Position numbers and translations under genes: made by a program. The notes under the pieces were generated by a model. The model did not search any database and was not told the origin of the DNA. It saw only the letters and a list, made by a program, of their open reading frames with translations. DNA of 20,642 nt from JBIQLO01 sp044464175 (lineage in GTDB: Bacteria > Planctomycetota > Phycisphaerae > Tepidisphaerales > Tepidisphaeraceae): positions 1 through 20,642 of the forward strand of contig JBIQLO010000052.1 in NCBI GenBank assembly GCA_044464175.1, in the 5' to 3' direction. This document shows, one piece after another, positions 1 to 8,597 of this stretch. The number at the start of each line of letters is the position of its first letter. Within the stretch, counting starts at the first letter, position 1.

Positions 1-869
1 TGGCCGAACGGTTGAAGGAATATGGAGATGACGGGGTTTATCTGGACGGAACCTGCCACATCGGTCCCCTCTGCGAAAACATGGACCACGGCTGCGGCTG
101 GCGCGACGCCAATGGCAAAATCCACGGAACCTATCCCACCTTCGCCATTCGCACACTGATGAAGCGCATCTATACGGTGGTGAAGGAGCACAATCCCGAC
201 GACATCGTGGATGTCCACTGCTCCTGGGGCTGGAATCCGGCCGGTCTGGCGTATGCCGACCTCCAATGGAATGGCGAACAGTTCGGCCCGCGATACCAGA
301 TGCGCGGCCCCAGGGACGGCTACATTGCCGGCGCGTTGTCGCTTGATCAATTCCGAACGGAATTCACGGGACGGCAGATCGGCATCGGCGCGGAGATGCT
401 CACGTATCGCCTTGGCAATCCCTACCGCTGCGCCGCCATTTCCCTCTTGTTCGACATCTCCCCCCGCCTCTACACCAACGAATTCGACAACTGGAGCGCC
501 AAATCCAACGCCTATTACGCGATGGTGCCGGCCATCTGGAAAATGCGGGATGCGTTCGGCGCCGAACAGGCCGAGAAGCTGTATTACTGGAAAAATCAGG
601 AGTACGTGAACGTCTCCGGCGATCGATGTTACGCCACGCTGCTGCGGAATCCGAAAACAGGCGTTCTGGCGTTTGTCTCGAATCTTTCGCGGGAGAAGCA
701 GGAGGTGACGGTTGCGTTCCACCTGGACAAGCTGGGCCTGGCCGGGCGGAAACTCCAGGCGTTCGAGCCGCTGACCGACAAACCGTTGACACTTTCCCCC
801 GACGGCCGGCTGACCGTGCCGCTGAATTCGATGGGATGGATGTACGTCTGGCTGCGAAGCGCGGAATGA
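1..869 (+). CDS. LamG/glycoside-hydrolase-like protein, C-terminal part (5' end off window)
   Basis: The reading frame is open to the left edge (codons in phase from base 3) and ends with TGA at 867-869, so only the last ~288 residues are visible. A TTG at base 12 could be taken as a start, but the residues before it (A-E-R) align with the interior of the next gene, so it is not one. The whole fragment aligns without a break to the C-terminus of the protein at 919-4035, sharing DDGVYLDGT, NMDHGCG, HCSWGWNPAGLAY, LSLDQFRTEF and GAEMLTYRLG. By eye about two thirds of positions agree. This part corresponds to the second half of a TIM-barrel-like hydrolase domain plus a C-terminal beta domain ending in YVWL. 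Activity and substrate are inferred from the paralogue and are not known. The next gene starts about 50 bases downstream, so the two are probably cotranscribed. Confidence 0.85.
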   Translation, partial: AERLKEYGDDGVYLDGTCHIGPLCENMDHGCGWRDANGKIHGTYPTFAIRTLMKRIYTVVKEHNPDDIVDVHCSWGWNPAGLAYADLQWNGEQFGPRYQMRGPRDGYIAGALSLDQFRTEFTGRQIGIGAEMLTYRLGNPYRCAAISLLFDISPRLYTNEFDNWSAKSNAYYAMVPAIWKMRDAFGAEQAEKLYYWKNQEYVNVSGDRCYATLLRNPKTGVLAFVSNLSREKQEVTVAFHLDKLGLAGRKLQAFEPLTDKPLTLSPDGRLTVPLNSMGWMYVWLRSAE

Positions 870-903
870 AGCCGGAATTGCGCTCCTTCCTCGGTCCATG
901 AAT

Positions 904-912
904 GAAGAGGAA
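904..912 (+). promoter_or_regulatory. Ribosome binding site deciding the start at 919
   Basis: The purine run GAAGAGGAA ends 6 bases before ATG 919. It lies inside the reading frame that would begin at ATG 898. It therefore supports 919, where the signal peptide begins, as the start. Confidence 0.55.
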
Positions 913-918
913 TCTGTG

Positions 919-3900
919 ATGAATGATGCCCGCATCTATCGAATCGGCCGGCAAGCGGCTGTCGCCCTTGCCCTGATCGGCTTTCTGGCCTTCATCGGAC
1001 CGGCGCTCACCGCCGCTCCGGTCGATCCCACCCTGGTCCTTCACTACAAATTCGACAAAAACTCCAGAGCCGCTGTCAAAGACCTCTCCGGCCATGGCAA
1101 CGACGGCAAGATCATCGACGGCCAGTGGCTGGCGGAGGTGGACGGGCGGAAGGGGGTGTTGCGGCTCAATGGCAGGTCTTCCTATATCGACTGCGGATCG
1201 GGCGACCGCGTGCGCGTTGATGGGGATACGACGATTGAAATGTGGGTGCGGCTGAACCGGCCGCTGAAGGAGACAAGATGGGGCGGGCTCTTCGACGCCT
1301 CCTCAAGTTTCCAGTTCACCAGTGCCTATTTCGGTTCCGAGCTGCTGGCCTATTACCGCAACCGCGATGACCGGCGGGAAATGATGGTTGAGCCGATACC
1401 GCGCCACATCCTCGGCGACCAGTGGGCTCACCTCGCCGTGGTCGTCGCCTATCCCCGGATGAAGTTTTACTGCGATGGCAAGCTGGTCCGCGACGGCTAC
1501 ATGCCCTTTCCCGGCCTCAATGGCCAACTGCAAACCGGGCCGACACGGATCGGCGGCAACGGAAAGACCAGTTTCAGCCCCATTGACCTGACGGAATTTC
1601 GCCTCTATCGACGGGCGCTGACGCAAGCAGAGATCGCGGCCGACGCCAAGGGACAGCCCGTCGTGGCCTCGGCCGACCGCCAGTTGCGCATCACGCCGGA
1701 CTGGTACAGGAAGGCCATCGCCGTGCGCCTGACCACCCACAGCGCCAATGACGCCGACCAGGCTGTGGAAATCTCCCTGGGGGACCAAGCCGCGCAACAG
1801 GTGAAGCTGGCCGATGCCTCGATGAACGCCTCGGGCCGATATGTCGCCGTCGCCACGTTTCCTCTCACGCAAGACATGAAAGGCCGAACTGTCAAAGCCA
1901 CGGCCCGATTGACCGGCTCGGGGGTCCAACTGGATCAGGCGGTGAAGTTGGAGAAGCCCGACTGGATTCACACGAAGGCGGGATATTCCGACAAGGTGCT
2001 GGCCCCCTGGACGCCGGTTCAGGCCAAGTCGGCGAAAGATGGGGTTCAGGTCGGTATCTGGGGCCGCCGGTACGATTTCGGGCCGACACCTTTCCTGAGC
2101 CGGATCGAAACCAAACAGCAGGAGATCCTCGCCGCCCCCATCCGATTGGACGGCCTGATTGATGGCCGGAGCATTGATTGGAAGGGGGGGCAGACCGCGC
2201 TGAAGGCCGCCGCCCCGACGGCCGCCGTGGTCGAGCAATCCTACAAAGCCGACGGCGCCACCCTCACCATTGCCGCCCGCACGGAATACGACGGCTACAC
2301 GATCTATGATTGCCGGATCACCGCCGGACGGGACCTGAAGCTGGATGAACTGAAGCTCGATATTCCGCTAAAGACGCAATTCGCCACCCTTTGCTATGGC
2401 GATCGCGTTCTCCCCCTGAAAAAAGGAGCTCCCCTCATATCGCAGTGGTACAGTGGCGCGGTCAAGGGAAGCCTTTCCTTCATGTTCAGCCCGAATATAT
2501 GGCTGGGCAATGAGGATCTGGGCCTCACCTGGCAAACCGAATCCGACCAGTACTGGCACAACGCCGATCCCAACCGGGCGATCCAAATTCTTCCCGACGG
2601 ACAGACCACGCTCTTCCGCGCCCATTTCGTGGACAAGCCCACCCAATTGAAGACAGGCCAGTCACTGCACTACAAGTTCGCCCTCCTGGCCACGCCGATC
2701 AAGCCGCTGGTCCATGACGCCTGGTGGTGGCGCATCGCCCGCAGCGAGCCGTATGGGGCCGATCTCAACCTTCCCGACCGCCGCCGCGGGGACGAGCCGA
2801 CGCTCGCTTATTACCACCGGATCGGCATTCGCCACCTCTTCACCAATGTGAATGACATCTGGCCCTGGCCAATGCCGGTGCACCCCACGTTCATCGCCGC
2901 TCAGCACCGCCTGGTCGAGGCCGCTCATCAGCAGGGGATCAAGGTTTATCCTTATGTCATCCACCAGCGATTTCCCGTTACCGTTCCCGAGTTCGACCCG
3001 TACGGCCTGAACATGGCCAATCGCCCGCTACGGCAGTTCGTTCCCGGTTCCAATCCCGATGAGGCCCGTCCCGGCCCGGTGACCACCGCCTACGGCGCCG
3101 ATTCGCAGGGAACCGTCTTCATGTGCGACAAGAGCCAGGCGCTGCAGGATGCCTACATCCACGCGCTGGCGCAGCGGCTGGAGCAGTTTGGCGATGACGG
3201 CGTCTATCTCGATGGCACCTGCCAAATCGGCCCGCTATGTGAAAACATGGACCACGGCTGCGGCTACAAGGGGGCCGACGGCAAAATTCACGGGACCTAT
3301 CCCACCTTCGCCGTTCGTGACATGATGAAACGCATCTACACCGTTGTGAAGGAGCGGAACCCGGACAACATCGTGGATGTTCACTGCTCCTGGGGCTGGA
3401 ATCCGGCCGGGCTGGCGTATGGCGACGTCCTCTGGACGGGCGAGCAGTGGCACCAATATGCCAAAACCGGCGTGCCCGGTGGATATGTCTCCGGCGCGCT
3501 CTCCCTGGACCAGTTCCGCACGGAATTCATGGGGTACCAACTCGGCGTGGGTGCGGAAATGCTGACCTACCGCCTCGGGGGAAACAACATGAAATGCGCG
3601 GCCATCTCACTGCTGCACGACATCTCTCCGCGCCTCAGCACCAACCGCTACAGCCATGCCAGCCAGTCCTCGGATGATCCCTATTTCGCCCTGGTCCCGG
3701 CCATCTGGAAGATGCGGGAACAATTTGACGCCGAACATGCCAAAAAGCTGTTTTACTGGAACAACCAGTCCTATGTGAACGTTGCGCCGCAGCAATGCTA
3801 CGCCACGCTGCTGCAAAATCCCAAAACCGGCGTGCTGGCGATCATCTCCAATCTTGCCCGGAAGAAGCAGGATGTGACGGTCCGGTTCGATCTCGACAAA

Positions 3901-4035
3901 CTGGGGTTGGCCGGTCAAAGGTTAAAAGTCTTCAATCCCCTCAATGGCCAGGCGGTGGAGATGACCCCGAAAGGGCAATTGTCCCTCCCCCTGGATTCCG
4001 AGGCATGGGTGTACGTCTGGCTTCAACCTCAATAG
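919..4035 (+). CDS. Secreted LamG-domain protein with glycoside-hydrolase-like (DUF6067/GH123-like) catalytic region
   Basis: About 1038 residues. I chose the ATG at 919 because GAAGAGGAA (904-912) sits 6 bases upstream and the protein then begins MNDARIYRIGRQ followed by a hydrophobic stretch ending ALTAA, a clear signal peptide. An in-frame ATG at 898 would add seven residues and lacks a good ribosome site. Residues ~30-240 form a LamG/concanavalin-A-like domain (DLSGHGNDG, TIEMWVRLN, FRLYRRALTQAEIAADA), which usually binds polysaccharide. Residues ~330-600 (WGRRYDFG, YDGYTIYDCRI, WLGNEDLGLTWQ) resemble the N-terminal region of planctomycete DUF6067-type glycosidases. From ~610 on there is a TIM-barrel-like region with PYVIHQRFP and DDGVYLDGT; Asp765 ends a beta-strand and is a candidate catalytic acid. 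Exported hydrolase activity is an inference from fold and context. The family label is from memory and moderately sure. It is the tandem copy of the gene before it. Confidence 0.85.
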   Translation: MNDARIYRIGRQAAVALALIGFLAFIGPALTAAPVDPTLVLHYKFDKNSRAAVKDLSGHGNDGKIIDGQWLAEVDGRKGVLRLNGRSSYIDCGSGDRVRVDGDTTIEMWVRLNRPLKETRWGGLFDASSSFQFTSAYFGSELLAYYRNRDDRREMMVEPIPRHILGDQWAHLAVVVAYPRMKFYCDGKLVRDGYMPFPGLNGQLQTGPTRIGGNGKTSFSPIDLTEFRLYRRALTQAEIAADAKGQPVVASADRQLRITPDWYRKAIAVRLTTHSANDADQAVEISLGDQAAQQVKLADASMNASGRYVAVATFPLTQDMKGRTVKATARLTGSGVQLDQAVKLEKPDWIHTKAGYSDKVLAPWTPVQAKSAKDGVQVGIWGRRYDFGPTPFLSRIETKQQEILAAPIRLDGLIDGRSIDWKGGQTALKAAAPTAAVVEQSYKADGATLTIAARTEYDGYTIYDCRITAGRDLKLDELKLDIPLKTQFATLCYGDRVLPLKKGAPLISQWYSGAVKGSLSFMFSPNIWLGNEDLGLTWQTESDQYWHNADPNRAIQILPDGQTTLFRAHFVDKPTQLKTGQSLHYKFALLATPIKPLVHDAWWWRIARSEPYGADLNLPDRRRGDEPTLAYYHRIGIRHLFTNVNDIWPWPMPVHPTFIAAQHRLVEAAHQQGIKVYPYVIHQRFPVTVPEFDPYGLNMANRPLRQFVPGSNPDEARPGPVTTAYGADSQGTVFMCDKSQALQDAYIHALAQRLEQFGDDGVYLDGTCQIGPLCENMDHGCGYKGADGKIHGTYPTFAVRDMMKRIYTVVKERNPDNIVDVHCSWGWNPAGLAYGDVLWTGEQWHQYAKTGVPGGYVSGALSLDQFRTEFMGYQLGVGAEMLTYRLGGNNMKCAAISLLHDISPRLSTNRYSHASQSSDDPYFALVPAIWKMREQFDAEHAKKLFYWNNQSYVNVAPQQCYATLLQNPKTGVLAIISNLARKKQDVTVRFDLDKLGLAGQRLKVFNPLNGQAVEMTPKGQLSLPLDSEAWVYVWLQPQ

Positions 4036-4063
4036 GGGCGCGGGTCGTATCTGGAAAATATCC

Positions 4064-4951
4064 ATGTCAAAAATCAAGATTTCATCGACCTTCGCTCTTG
4101 GCCTGGCTGCCGCTCTCTGCCTCGGGGCCGCCTCAAACGATCATCAGCCTGCGACCAAAAAGGCCCCCACCCCGCCCCGGCCCATGATGCTCAAGCTCTG
4201 GCCCGGCGACCCGCCGAATTTCGTTCCCAACGCCGGTCCGGAGCGGATCACCGGGCCGTGGGGAACCGTCGGCAACATCTCGGTTCCGGAGATGGCGGTC
4301 TTTCTGCCCCCCAAGTCCAAGGCGTCGGGATTGGCCCTGATCGTCTGCCCCGGCGGTTCCTACCGGGTCGTCGGCATGTTCGCCAACGGCTGGTTCACCG
4401 TGCCCCGCTTTGTCGAGGAGGGAACGGCGATCATTGTCCTGAAATATCGCACCAGGCCTCCCTCGAAACAGGTGGAGGCAGACGCGTTGGCGGATGCCCG
4501 TCGTGCCGTCCGCCTCGTGCGCTTGAACGCCCGCGCGTGGCATCTTGATCGAATCGGCATGCTCGGCACCTCCGCCGGCTCGCACCTGATTCTGAACCTC
4601 GCCACCCACACCGACCCGGGAACCCCAACTGCCGAGGACCCCGTTGAGCGACAAAGCTGCCGCCCCGACTTTATCGCCCTCCTCTGTCCCTGGCCCGACA
4701 GGCAGCCGATCGAAGCGTTCCCCATCACCAGTGACACCCCGCCGGCCTTTGTCGCTTCCGCCGTGGATGACAAGGTCGCCCCCCATGCCTTCGCCGAGGC
4801 GATCGTCGCCGCCTATCAGAAGGCCGGCGTGCCCGCCATGCTCTGGAGTGTTCCCAAGGGCGGCCACACCGCGTTCAATCCCGGCAACGCCCCGGGCAAT
4901 CAATGGCCGACCCATTTCTGGCCCTGGTTGAAATCCATCGGGATGAAATAA
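4064..4951 (+). CDS. Secreted alpha/beta hydrolase, probable carbohydrate esterase
   Basis: 295 residues. The N-terminus (MSKIKISSTFALGLAAALCLGAAS) is a signal peptide, so the enzyme should act outside the cytoplasm. The body is a compact alpha/beta hydrolase: CPGGSY at 95-100 gives the oxyanion-hole region, GTSAG at 168-172 carries the nucleophile Ser170, DD at 235-236 supplies the acid, and GGHTAF at 266-271 supplies His268. This arrangement is typical of the BD-FAE/acetyl esterase group that removes acetyl or feruloyl groups from plant-type polysaccharides; the actual substrate is not evident. It starts 28 bases after the LamG/hydrolase gene, with GGAA at 4052-4055 as a modest ribosome site, and is surely in the same transcript. 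Deacylating the glycan before or while the neighbouring hydrolases cut it is the likely role. Confidence 0.85.
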   Translation: MSKIKISSTFALGLAAALCLGAASNDHQPATKKAPTPPRPMMLKLWPGDPPNFVPNAGPERITGPWGTVGNISVPEMAVFLPPKSKASGLALIVCPGGSYRVVGMFANGWFTVPRFVEEGTAIIVLKYRTRPPSKQVEADALADARRAVRLVRLNARAWHLDRIGMLGTSAGSHLILNLATHTDPGTPTAEDPVERQSCRPDFIALLCPWPDRQPIEAFPITSDTPPAFVASAVDDKVAPHAFAEAIVAAYQKAGVPAMLWSVPKGGHTAFNPGNAPGNQWPTHFWPWLKSIGMK

Positions 4952-5034
4952 CCCCTGGACGCCTCAGCATCGGCGAACGATGCTGCGGCCCGGAAATTTT
5001 GCCCTCCGCGGAAGCGGACGCTACACCAAACACC

Positions 5035-6171
5035 ATGAACATCGAACTCCAAGCCATCCACAGCGGTTACGATCGCAAGACCTGCTGGGTCCAAGCCCGG
5101 CCCGGCTACATTCCCGGCCCCCAGCCCATCGGCATCGTCACCATGCAGAAGCTGCGTCTCACCGGCAGCGATGTCTTCTATGAACTCAATGACACCCGTT
5201 CGGATGACGGCGGCAAGACCTGGTCTCAGCCCGTGCCCCACAAGCAGACCCTGGGCCGGCGCATCGTCGAGGACGGGATCGAGGAAGGCATCTGCGATTT
5301 CACCCCGACCTGGCACGCCAAAACCGGCGTTCTGCTGGCGACCGGCCACACCGTTCGTTACAAGGATGACGATCTCCAGCCCTACCCCCGCGCCCGCAGC
5401 ACCGCCTACAGCACCTACGATCCGGCCAACCGCACTTGGGCCGCCTGGAAAAAACTCGACTTGCCGGGCGTCTTCAATCAGGGCGCCGGCTGCACCCAGC
5501 GATTCGACCTGCCCAACGGCGAAATTCTCCTGCCCACCTATATCGGCCTGATGGAGACGGCCAGGGATGTCTTCCATATCCAGTGCGTCGCCACCGTCCT
5601 CCGCTGCGCATTCGACGGGCAGACCCTCCGCTGTCTGGAACGGGGCAATGAACTCACCATGCCCACCGGACGCGGGTTCCCCGAACCCTCCCTCACCCGC
5701 GCCGCCGGCAAATACTTCCTCACCCTCCGAAACGACAATGCCGGATACGTCGCCACCAGCGACGACGGCCTCAATTTCGGCCAGTCGCGTCTGTGGTCCT
5801 TCGACGACGGCTCGGACCTGGGCAACTACAACACCCAGCAGCACTGGATCACCCACAATGATGAGCTCTACCTGGTCTACACTCGGCGCGGCGCCGACAA
5901 TGACCACATTGTGCGCCATCGCGCGCCGCTGTTCATCGCCCGTGTGGACACCGACCGCCTGTGCGTCATCCGCGACTCCGAGCGGATTCTCGTCCCCCAG
6001 CGGGGGGCGCGCCTGGGAAATTTTGGTATTTGCAAGATCAGCGAAAATGAATCCTGGGTGGTTGTGGCCGAGTGGATGCAGACCCTGCCGCCCAATTCGC
6101 ATGACTGCACGATCTGCGAAAAATACGGCAGCGACAACAGCATCTTTCTGGCCAAGGTCCGCTTTGACTGA
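5035..6171 (+). CDS. Sialidase-like (BNR/Asp-box) beta-propeller protein
   Basis: 378 residues from ATG 5035. The frame is open back to ATG 4903, but that would overlap the esterase and add 44 unstructured residues. The family normally opens at about the point MNIELQAIHSG followed by the conserved KTCWVQARPG, so 5035 is preferred even though no clear Shine-Dalgarno precedes it. Two Asp-boxes are visible: RSDDGGKTW at residues 55-63 and TSDDGLNF around 241-248. This fits a six-bladed propeller of the exo-sialidase superfamily. Many planctomycete members have no proven sialidase activity and may act on other sugar acids. No signal peptide is visible, so it may work in the cytoplasm on imported oligosaccharides, unlike the exported enzymes just upstream. 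Its start is 83 bases after the esterase stop. Confidence 0.8.
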   Translation: MNIELQAIHSGYDRKTCWVQARPGYIPGPQPIGIVTMQKLRLTGSDVFYELNDTRSDDGGKTWSQPVPHKQTLGRRIVEDGIEEGICDFTPTWHAKTGVLLATGHTVRYKDDDLQPYPRARSTAYSTYDPANRTWAAWKKLDLPGVFNQGAGCTQRFDLPNGEILLPTYIGLMETARDVFHIQCVATVLRCAFDGQTLRCLERGNELTMPTGRGFPEPSLTRAAGKYFLTLRNDNAGYVATSDDGLNFGQSRLWSFDDGSDLGNYNTQQHWITHNDELYLVYTRRGADNDHIVRHRAPLFIARVDTDRLCVIRDSERILVPQRGARLGNFGICKISENESWVVVAEWMQTLPPNSHDCTICEKYGSDNSIFLAKVRFD

Positions 6172-6223
6172 AGCGCCGTCCACCCAGAAGCCCGAACCGT
6201 CCAAGCTGCCGCGCACCAGGTCA

Positions 6224-6254
6224 GCGCGGGCCTGAGGGACGCCTGGGCCCGTGC
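6224..6254 (+). terminator. GC-rich hairpin after the sialidase-like gene
   Basis: GCGCGGGCC (6224-6232) can pair with GGCCCGTGC (6246-6254), giving a 9-bp stem with one G-U pair and a 13-base loop. It lies 50 bases after the stop codon. There is no T-run, so it is at best a weak terminator or a processing/attenuation hairpin. The rest of the 210-base gap (6172-6381) shows only the weak promoter and ribosome site of the next gene. Confidence 0.3.
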
Positions 6255-6347
6255 GGCTCTCCCGGTCCCGCCCGCTGACGCCCGGCGGAGCCTCAGGACC
6301 TGTCTCGGTGTATCGGGGCTGATCTTTCATCGCCCGCCCAAACCGGC

Positions 6348-6377
6348 TACAGTGTCACCCACCTGACAAACAAGGAG
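6348..6377 (+). promoter_or_regulatory. Candidate -10 box and strong RBS before the 6382 gene
   Basis: TACAGT at 6348-6353 matches the -10 consensus at five of six bases; no good -35 is visible at the usual distance. AAGGAG at 6372-6377 lies 4 bases before ATG 6382 and is a convincing ribosome site. The hairpin upstream makes a new transcript start here plausible. Confidence 0.35.
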
Positions 6378-6381
6378 ATGA

Positions 6382-7428
6382 ATGTCCTCCCGCAAGCAAG
6401 GGTTCAACTTTTCCCCCTCCATTGTCCACCACCGCCGTCTGGCCGAAATCGAGCCGGAACTGGCGTTTGAGGGCGGCGACGTGGCCGCCTGGCAGCGCAG
6501 GCTGCGGCGAAAGCTGCGCCAACTCACCGGATACGACCAGATGCCGGCCGGGAAATGCCCGCTGAACGTCCGCACCCTCTGGCGGCGGGAGCATCCGCTG
6601 GGCACCATCGAGAAGCTGGTCTTCACCAGCGAGCCGGGGGCGGATGTGCCGGCCTATCTCTGCCTGCCCAGGTCGGCCAAGCCGCCGTTTCCCACCTTCA
6701 TCTGCCTGCAGGGCCATTCCGGCGGGCATCACAACGACATTGCCGTCAGCCCCGAGGATGAACGCACCCCCATCGAAGTGAAGGGGGACCGGGATTTTTC
6801 GCTGGGGTGCATGCAGCGCGGCATCGCCGCCCTGGCGATCGAGCAGCGCTCCTTCGGCCAGCGCCGCGAGCAGCACCAGGAGAAGATTTCCACCCACGGC
6901 TGCCACGATGCGGCCATGCGCTCGCTCATGATCGGGCGCACGCTTGCGGGGGAGCGGGTCTATGACGTCGACCGCGGCATCGATTTCCTGACCCAGCGCC
7001 TGGAGATCGACACGAAGCGCATCGGCGTCATGGGCAACAGCGGCGGGGGGACGGTCACCATGTACGCCGCCGCGCTGCTGGAGCGTCTCAGCTTCGCGAT
7101 GCCCTCTTGCTCCTTTTGCACCTTCGCCGATTCCATCCTGTCGATTTACCACTGCGCGGACAACTACATTCCGGGCCTGGCCCGCTATGCCGAGGCGGCC
7201 GATGTGATGGGGCTCTTCGCCCCGCGCCCGGTGGTGGTGGTCGCCGGACGAACGGACCCCATCTTTCCCGTCAAGGCCGTGCGCAAGGCCTTCAAGAACC
7301 TCCAGGCGATCTACCGCGCCGCCGGGGCCGAGGACAAGTGCAAACTGGTGGTGGGCCCGGAGGGGCACCGCTTTTATGCCGACCTCGCCTGGAAAAGGAT
7401 GCTGCCCCTGCTCAACAGCAGGCTATAA
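6382..7428 (+). CDS. Alpha/beta hydrolase of the acetyl-xylan-esterase type
   Basis: 348 residues, starting just after AAGGAG (6372-6377). The N-terminus (MSSRKQGFNFSP) is not a signal peptide, so a cytoplasmic enzyme is expected. The fold and motifs fit the Abhydrolase_7/acetyl xylan esterase group: a long helical N-terminal segment, LQGHSGGHH as oxyanion region near residues 111-119, MGNSGGG with nucleophile Ser220, GRTDPIFP with Asp292, and PEGHRFY with His329. Length is normal for the family. Such enzymes take acyl groups off sugars or cleave lactone-like esters; the natural substrate cannot be read from sequence. It belongs with the upstream glycan cluster and complements the exported esterase at 4064, perhaps deacetylating oligosaccharides after uptake. 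The downstream gene begins 8 bases after its stop. Confidence 0.85.
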   Translation: MSSRKQGFNFSPSIVHHRRLAEIEPELAFEGGDVAAWQRRLRRKLRQLTGYDQMPAGKCPLNVRTLWRREHPLGTIEKLVFTSEPGADVPAYLCLPRSAKPPFPTFICLQGHSGGHHNDIAVSPEDERTPIEVKGDRDFSLGCMQRGIAALAIEQRSFGQRREQHQEKISTHGCHDAAMRSLMIGRTLAGERVYDVDRGIDFLTQRLEIDTKRIGVMGNSGGGTVTMYAAALLERLSFAMPSCSFCTFADSILSIYHCADNYIPGLARYAEAADVMGLFAPRPVVVVAGRTDPIFPVKAVRKAFKNLQAIYRAAGAEDKCKLVVGPEGHRFYADLAWKRMLPLLNSRL

Positions 7429-7436
7429 TCACCGGT
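7424..7436 (+). promoter_or_regulatory. Perfect -10 box placed for a leaderless transcript
   Basis: An exact TATAAT (7424-7429) overlaps the stop codon of the esterase gene. The A of ATG 7437 lies 8 bases after the last T, where transcription would begin. No Shine-Dalgarno precedes this ATG. A small hairpin, CCTGCT-CAAC-AGCAGG (7407-7422), lies directly upstream. No -35 match is visible. Confidence 0.45.
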
Positions 7437-8591
7437 ATGAGCAAGCGATGGATTCTGGTCGCGGTGCTGGGGTTGGCCCTTCCGGCGGTGGGGGCCCCGC
7501 GCGAGGGGGGCGGCCCGGGGGCGGACCTGGCCACCCTGCGCCGCGAGGCGGCCGAGCAGGTGCAGCAGCGCCTCCAGTCCCTTCCCTCCCTTGGGGAGGT
7601 GGCTCCCGAAAAGCTCTTCCAGTTCAGTATGGAGGAGGGCGATCTCCAGGTGCAGACGGACCTGAGCCCCACCAGCGGCCCGATGCGCGTCACCGTCACC
7701 GGCCTCAATGGCGATGCGAGCATCAATCTCCGCGCCGCCCGCGGCGGGCGGGGCATGGGGGAGGGGCCGGTGCTCTATATCCAGTTCCGTCACGATGATG
7801 TGGAGCGCGGGGACGATGTGCTGGTCACCACGCAAATTCTCACCGGCCCGCGCTACGTCCAGATCGCCCGCGGCATCGAGGGCCCGAACCAGAACCTGAA
7901 TATCTCCCTCATCCAGAATCTGCAGATGCGCCAGATCATGGGCGCCCAGGGGCGCGACGCCGTGCGGCTCTATGTGCAGGCAATGGACAACCAGAGCGGG
8001 CAGAACACGGTCGACCTGAAATTGTCGGCTGAAAACATGGCCGAAATGATCCGCCGCCACCCGCGCGAGATGGCGCAGTACATCCAGCCGATCCTCCGCG
8101 ACCTGCACCAGGAGGCCGCCATTTTCGCCGTGGAGCCGGCCGTCGCCTGGCAGGTCTTCGCCCCCGAGCTCAAGGCCGACCCCAAGATGGCGGCCCAGGT
8201 GGATCAACTTCTGCCGGACCTGGGGGCGCCTCAGGCCGCCCGGCGGGCGGCCGCCAGCGAATCGCTCCGCCGGCTTGGCGCCCCCGGGGCGCTGCAGTTG
8301 ATGCGGCTGGATCGCAAAAAGCTCTCCCCCGAACAGAACACGCGGCTCGATGCGCTGTTGGACGCCTATCGCACTCTCACCCCCGCCGAGGCGGCCGAGC
8401 TGCGCGACAGCCCGGAGTTCCTCCTCAACTGCCTCAGCAGCGATCAGCGCGACATCCGCGCCGTCGCCCTGGCCCATCTGAAAAAGAAATTCCCCACCCT
8501 CCAGTTCAACCTCGATGCCGATCCGTCCGCCCGCCAGGCCGCCGTCGCCAATCTCCGCCAGAAATACCTCACCCCCGCCACGCAGCCGTGA
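7437..8591 (+). CDS. Secreted hypothetical protein with C-terminal HEAT-like helical repeats
   Basis: 384 residues from ATG 7437. The frame is open much further upstream (to 7107), but that part overlaps the esterase and reads as noise, whereas 7437 gives a clean signal peptide (MSKRWILVAVLGLALPAVGA). Residues ~60-180 are beta-rich and contain a Gly/Arg-rich patch (RAARGGRGMGEG). Residues ~190-235 are helical, and ~240-384 consist of short alpha-helical pairs (AARRAAASESLRRLGAPGAL, SDQRDIRAVALAHLKKKF) like HEAT or TPR-type repeats. I do not recognise a named family. Such proteins are common in planctomycetes and usually act as protein-protein scaffolds in the periplasm; that is a general analogy, not evidence for this one. 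Its stop is only 6 bases from the stop of the convergent uvrA. Confidence 0.75.
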   Translation: MSKRWILVAVLGLALPAVGAPREGGGPGADLATLRREAAEQVQQRLQSLPSLGEVAPEKLFQFSMEEGDLQVQTDLSPTSGPMRVTVTGLNGDASINLRAARGGRGMGEGPVLYIQFRHDDVERGDDVLVTTQILTGPRYVQIARGIEGPNQNLNISLIQNLQMRQIMGAQGRDAVRLYVQAMDNQSGQNTVDLKLSAENMAEMIRRHPREMAQYIQPILRDLHQEAAIFAVEPAVAWQVFAPELKADPKMAAQVDQLLPDLGAPQAARRAAASESLRRLGAPGALQLMRLDRKKLSPEQNTRLDALLDAYRTLTPAEAAELRDSPEFLLNCLSSDQRDIRAVALAHLKKKFPTLQFNLDADPSARQAAVANLRQKYLTPATQP

Positions 8592-8597
8592 AGGCGC

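Noticed and set aside
4900..6330. 476-codon open frame antisense to the sialidase-like gene
   Set aside because: Gly/Val/Ala-rich shadow of the real gene, which has two Asp-boxes in the + frame.
7107..7436. Long upstream extension of the 7437-8591 gene
   Set aside because: It overlaps the conserved active-site part of the esterase and reads as noise; a signal peptide starts exactly at 7437.
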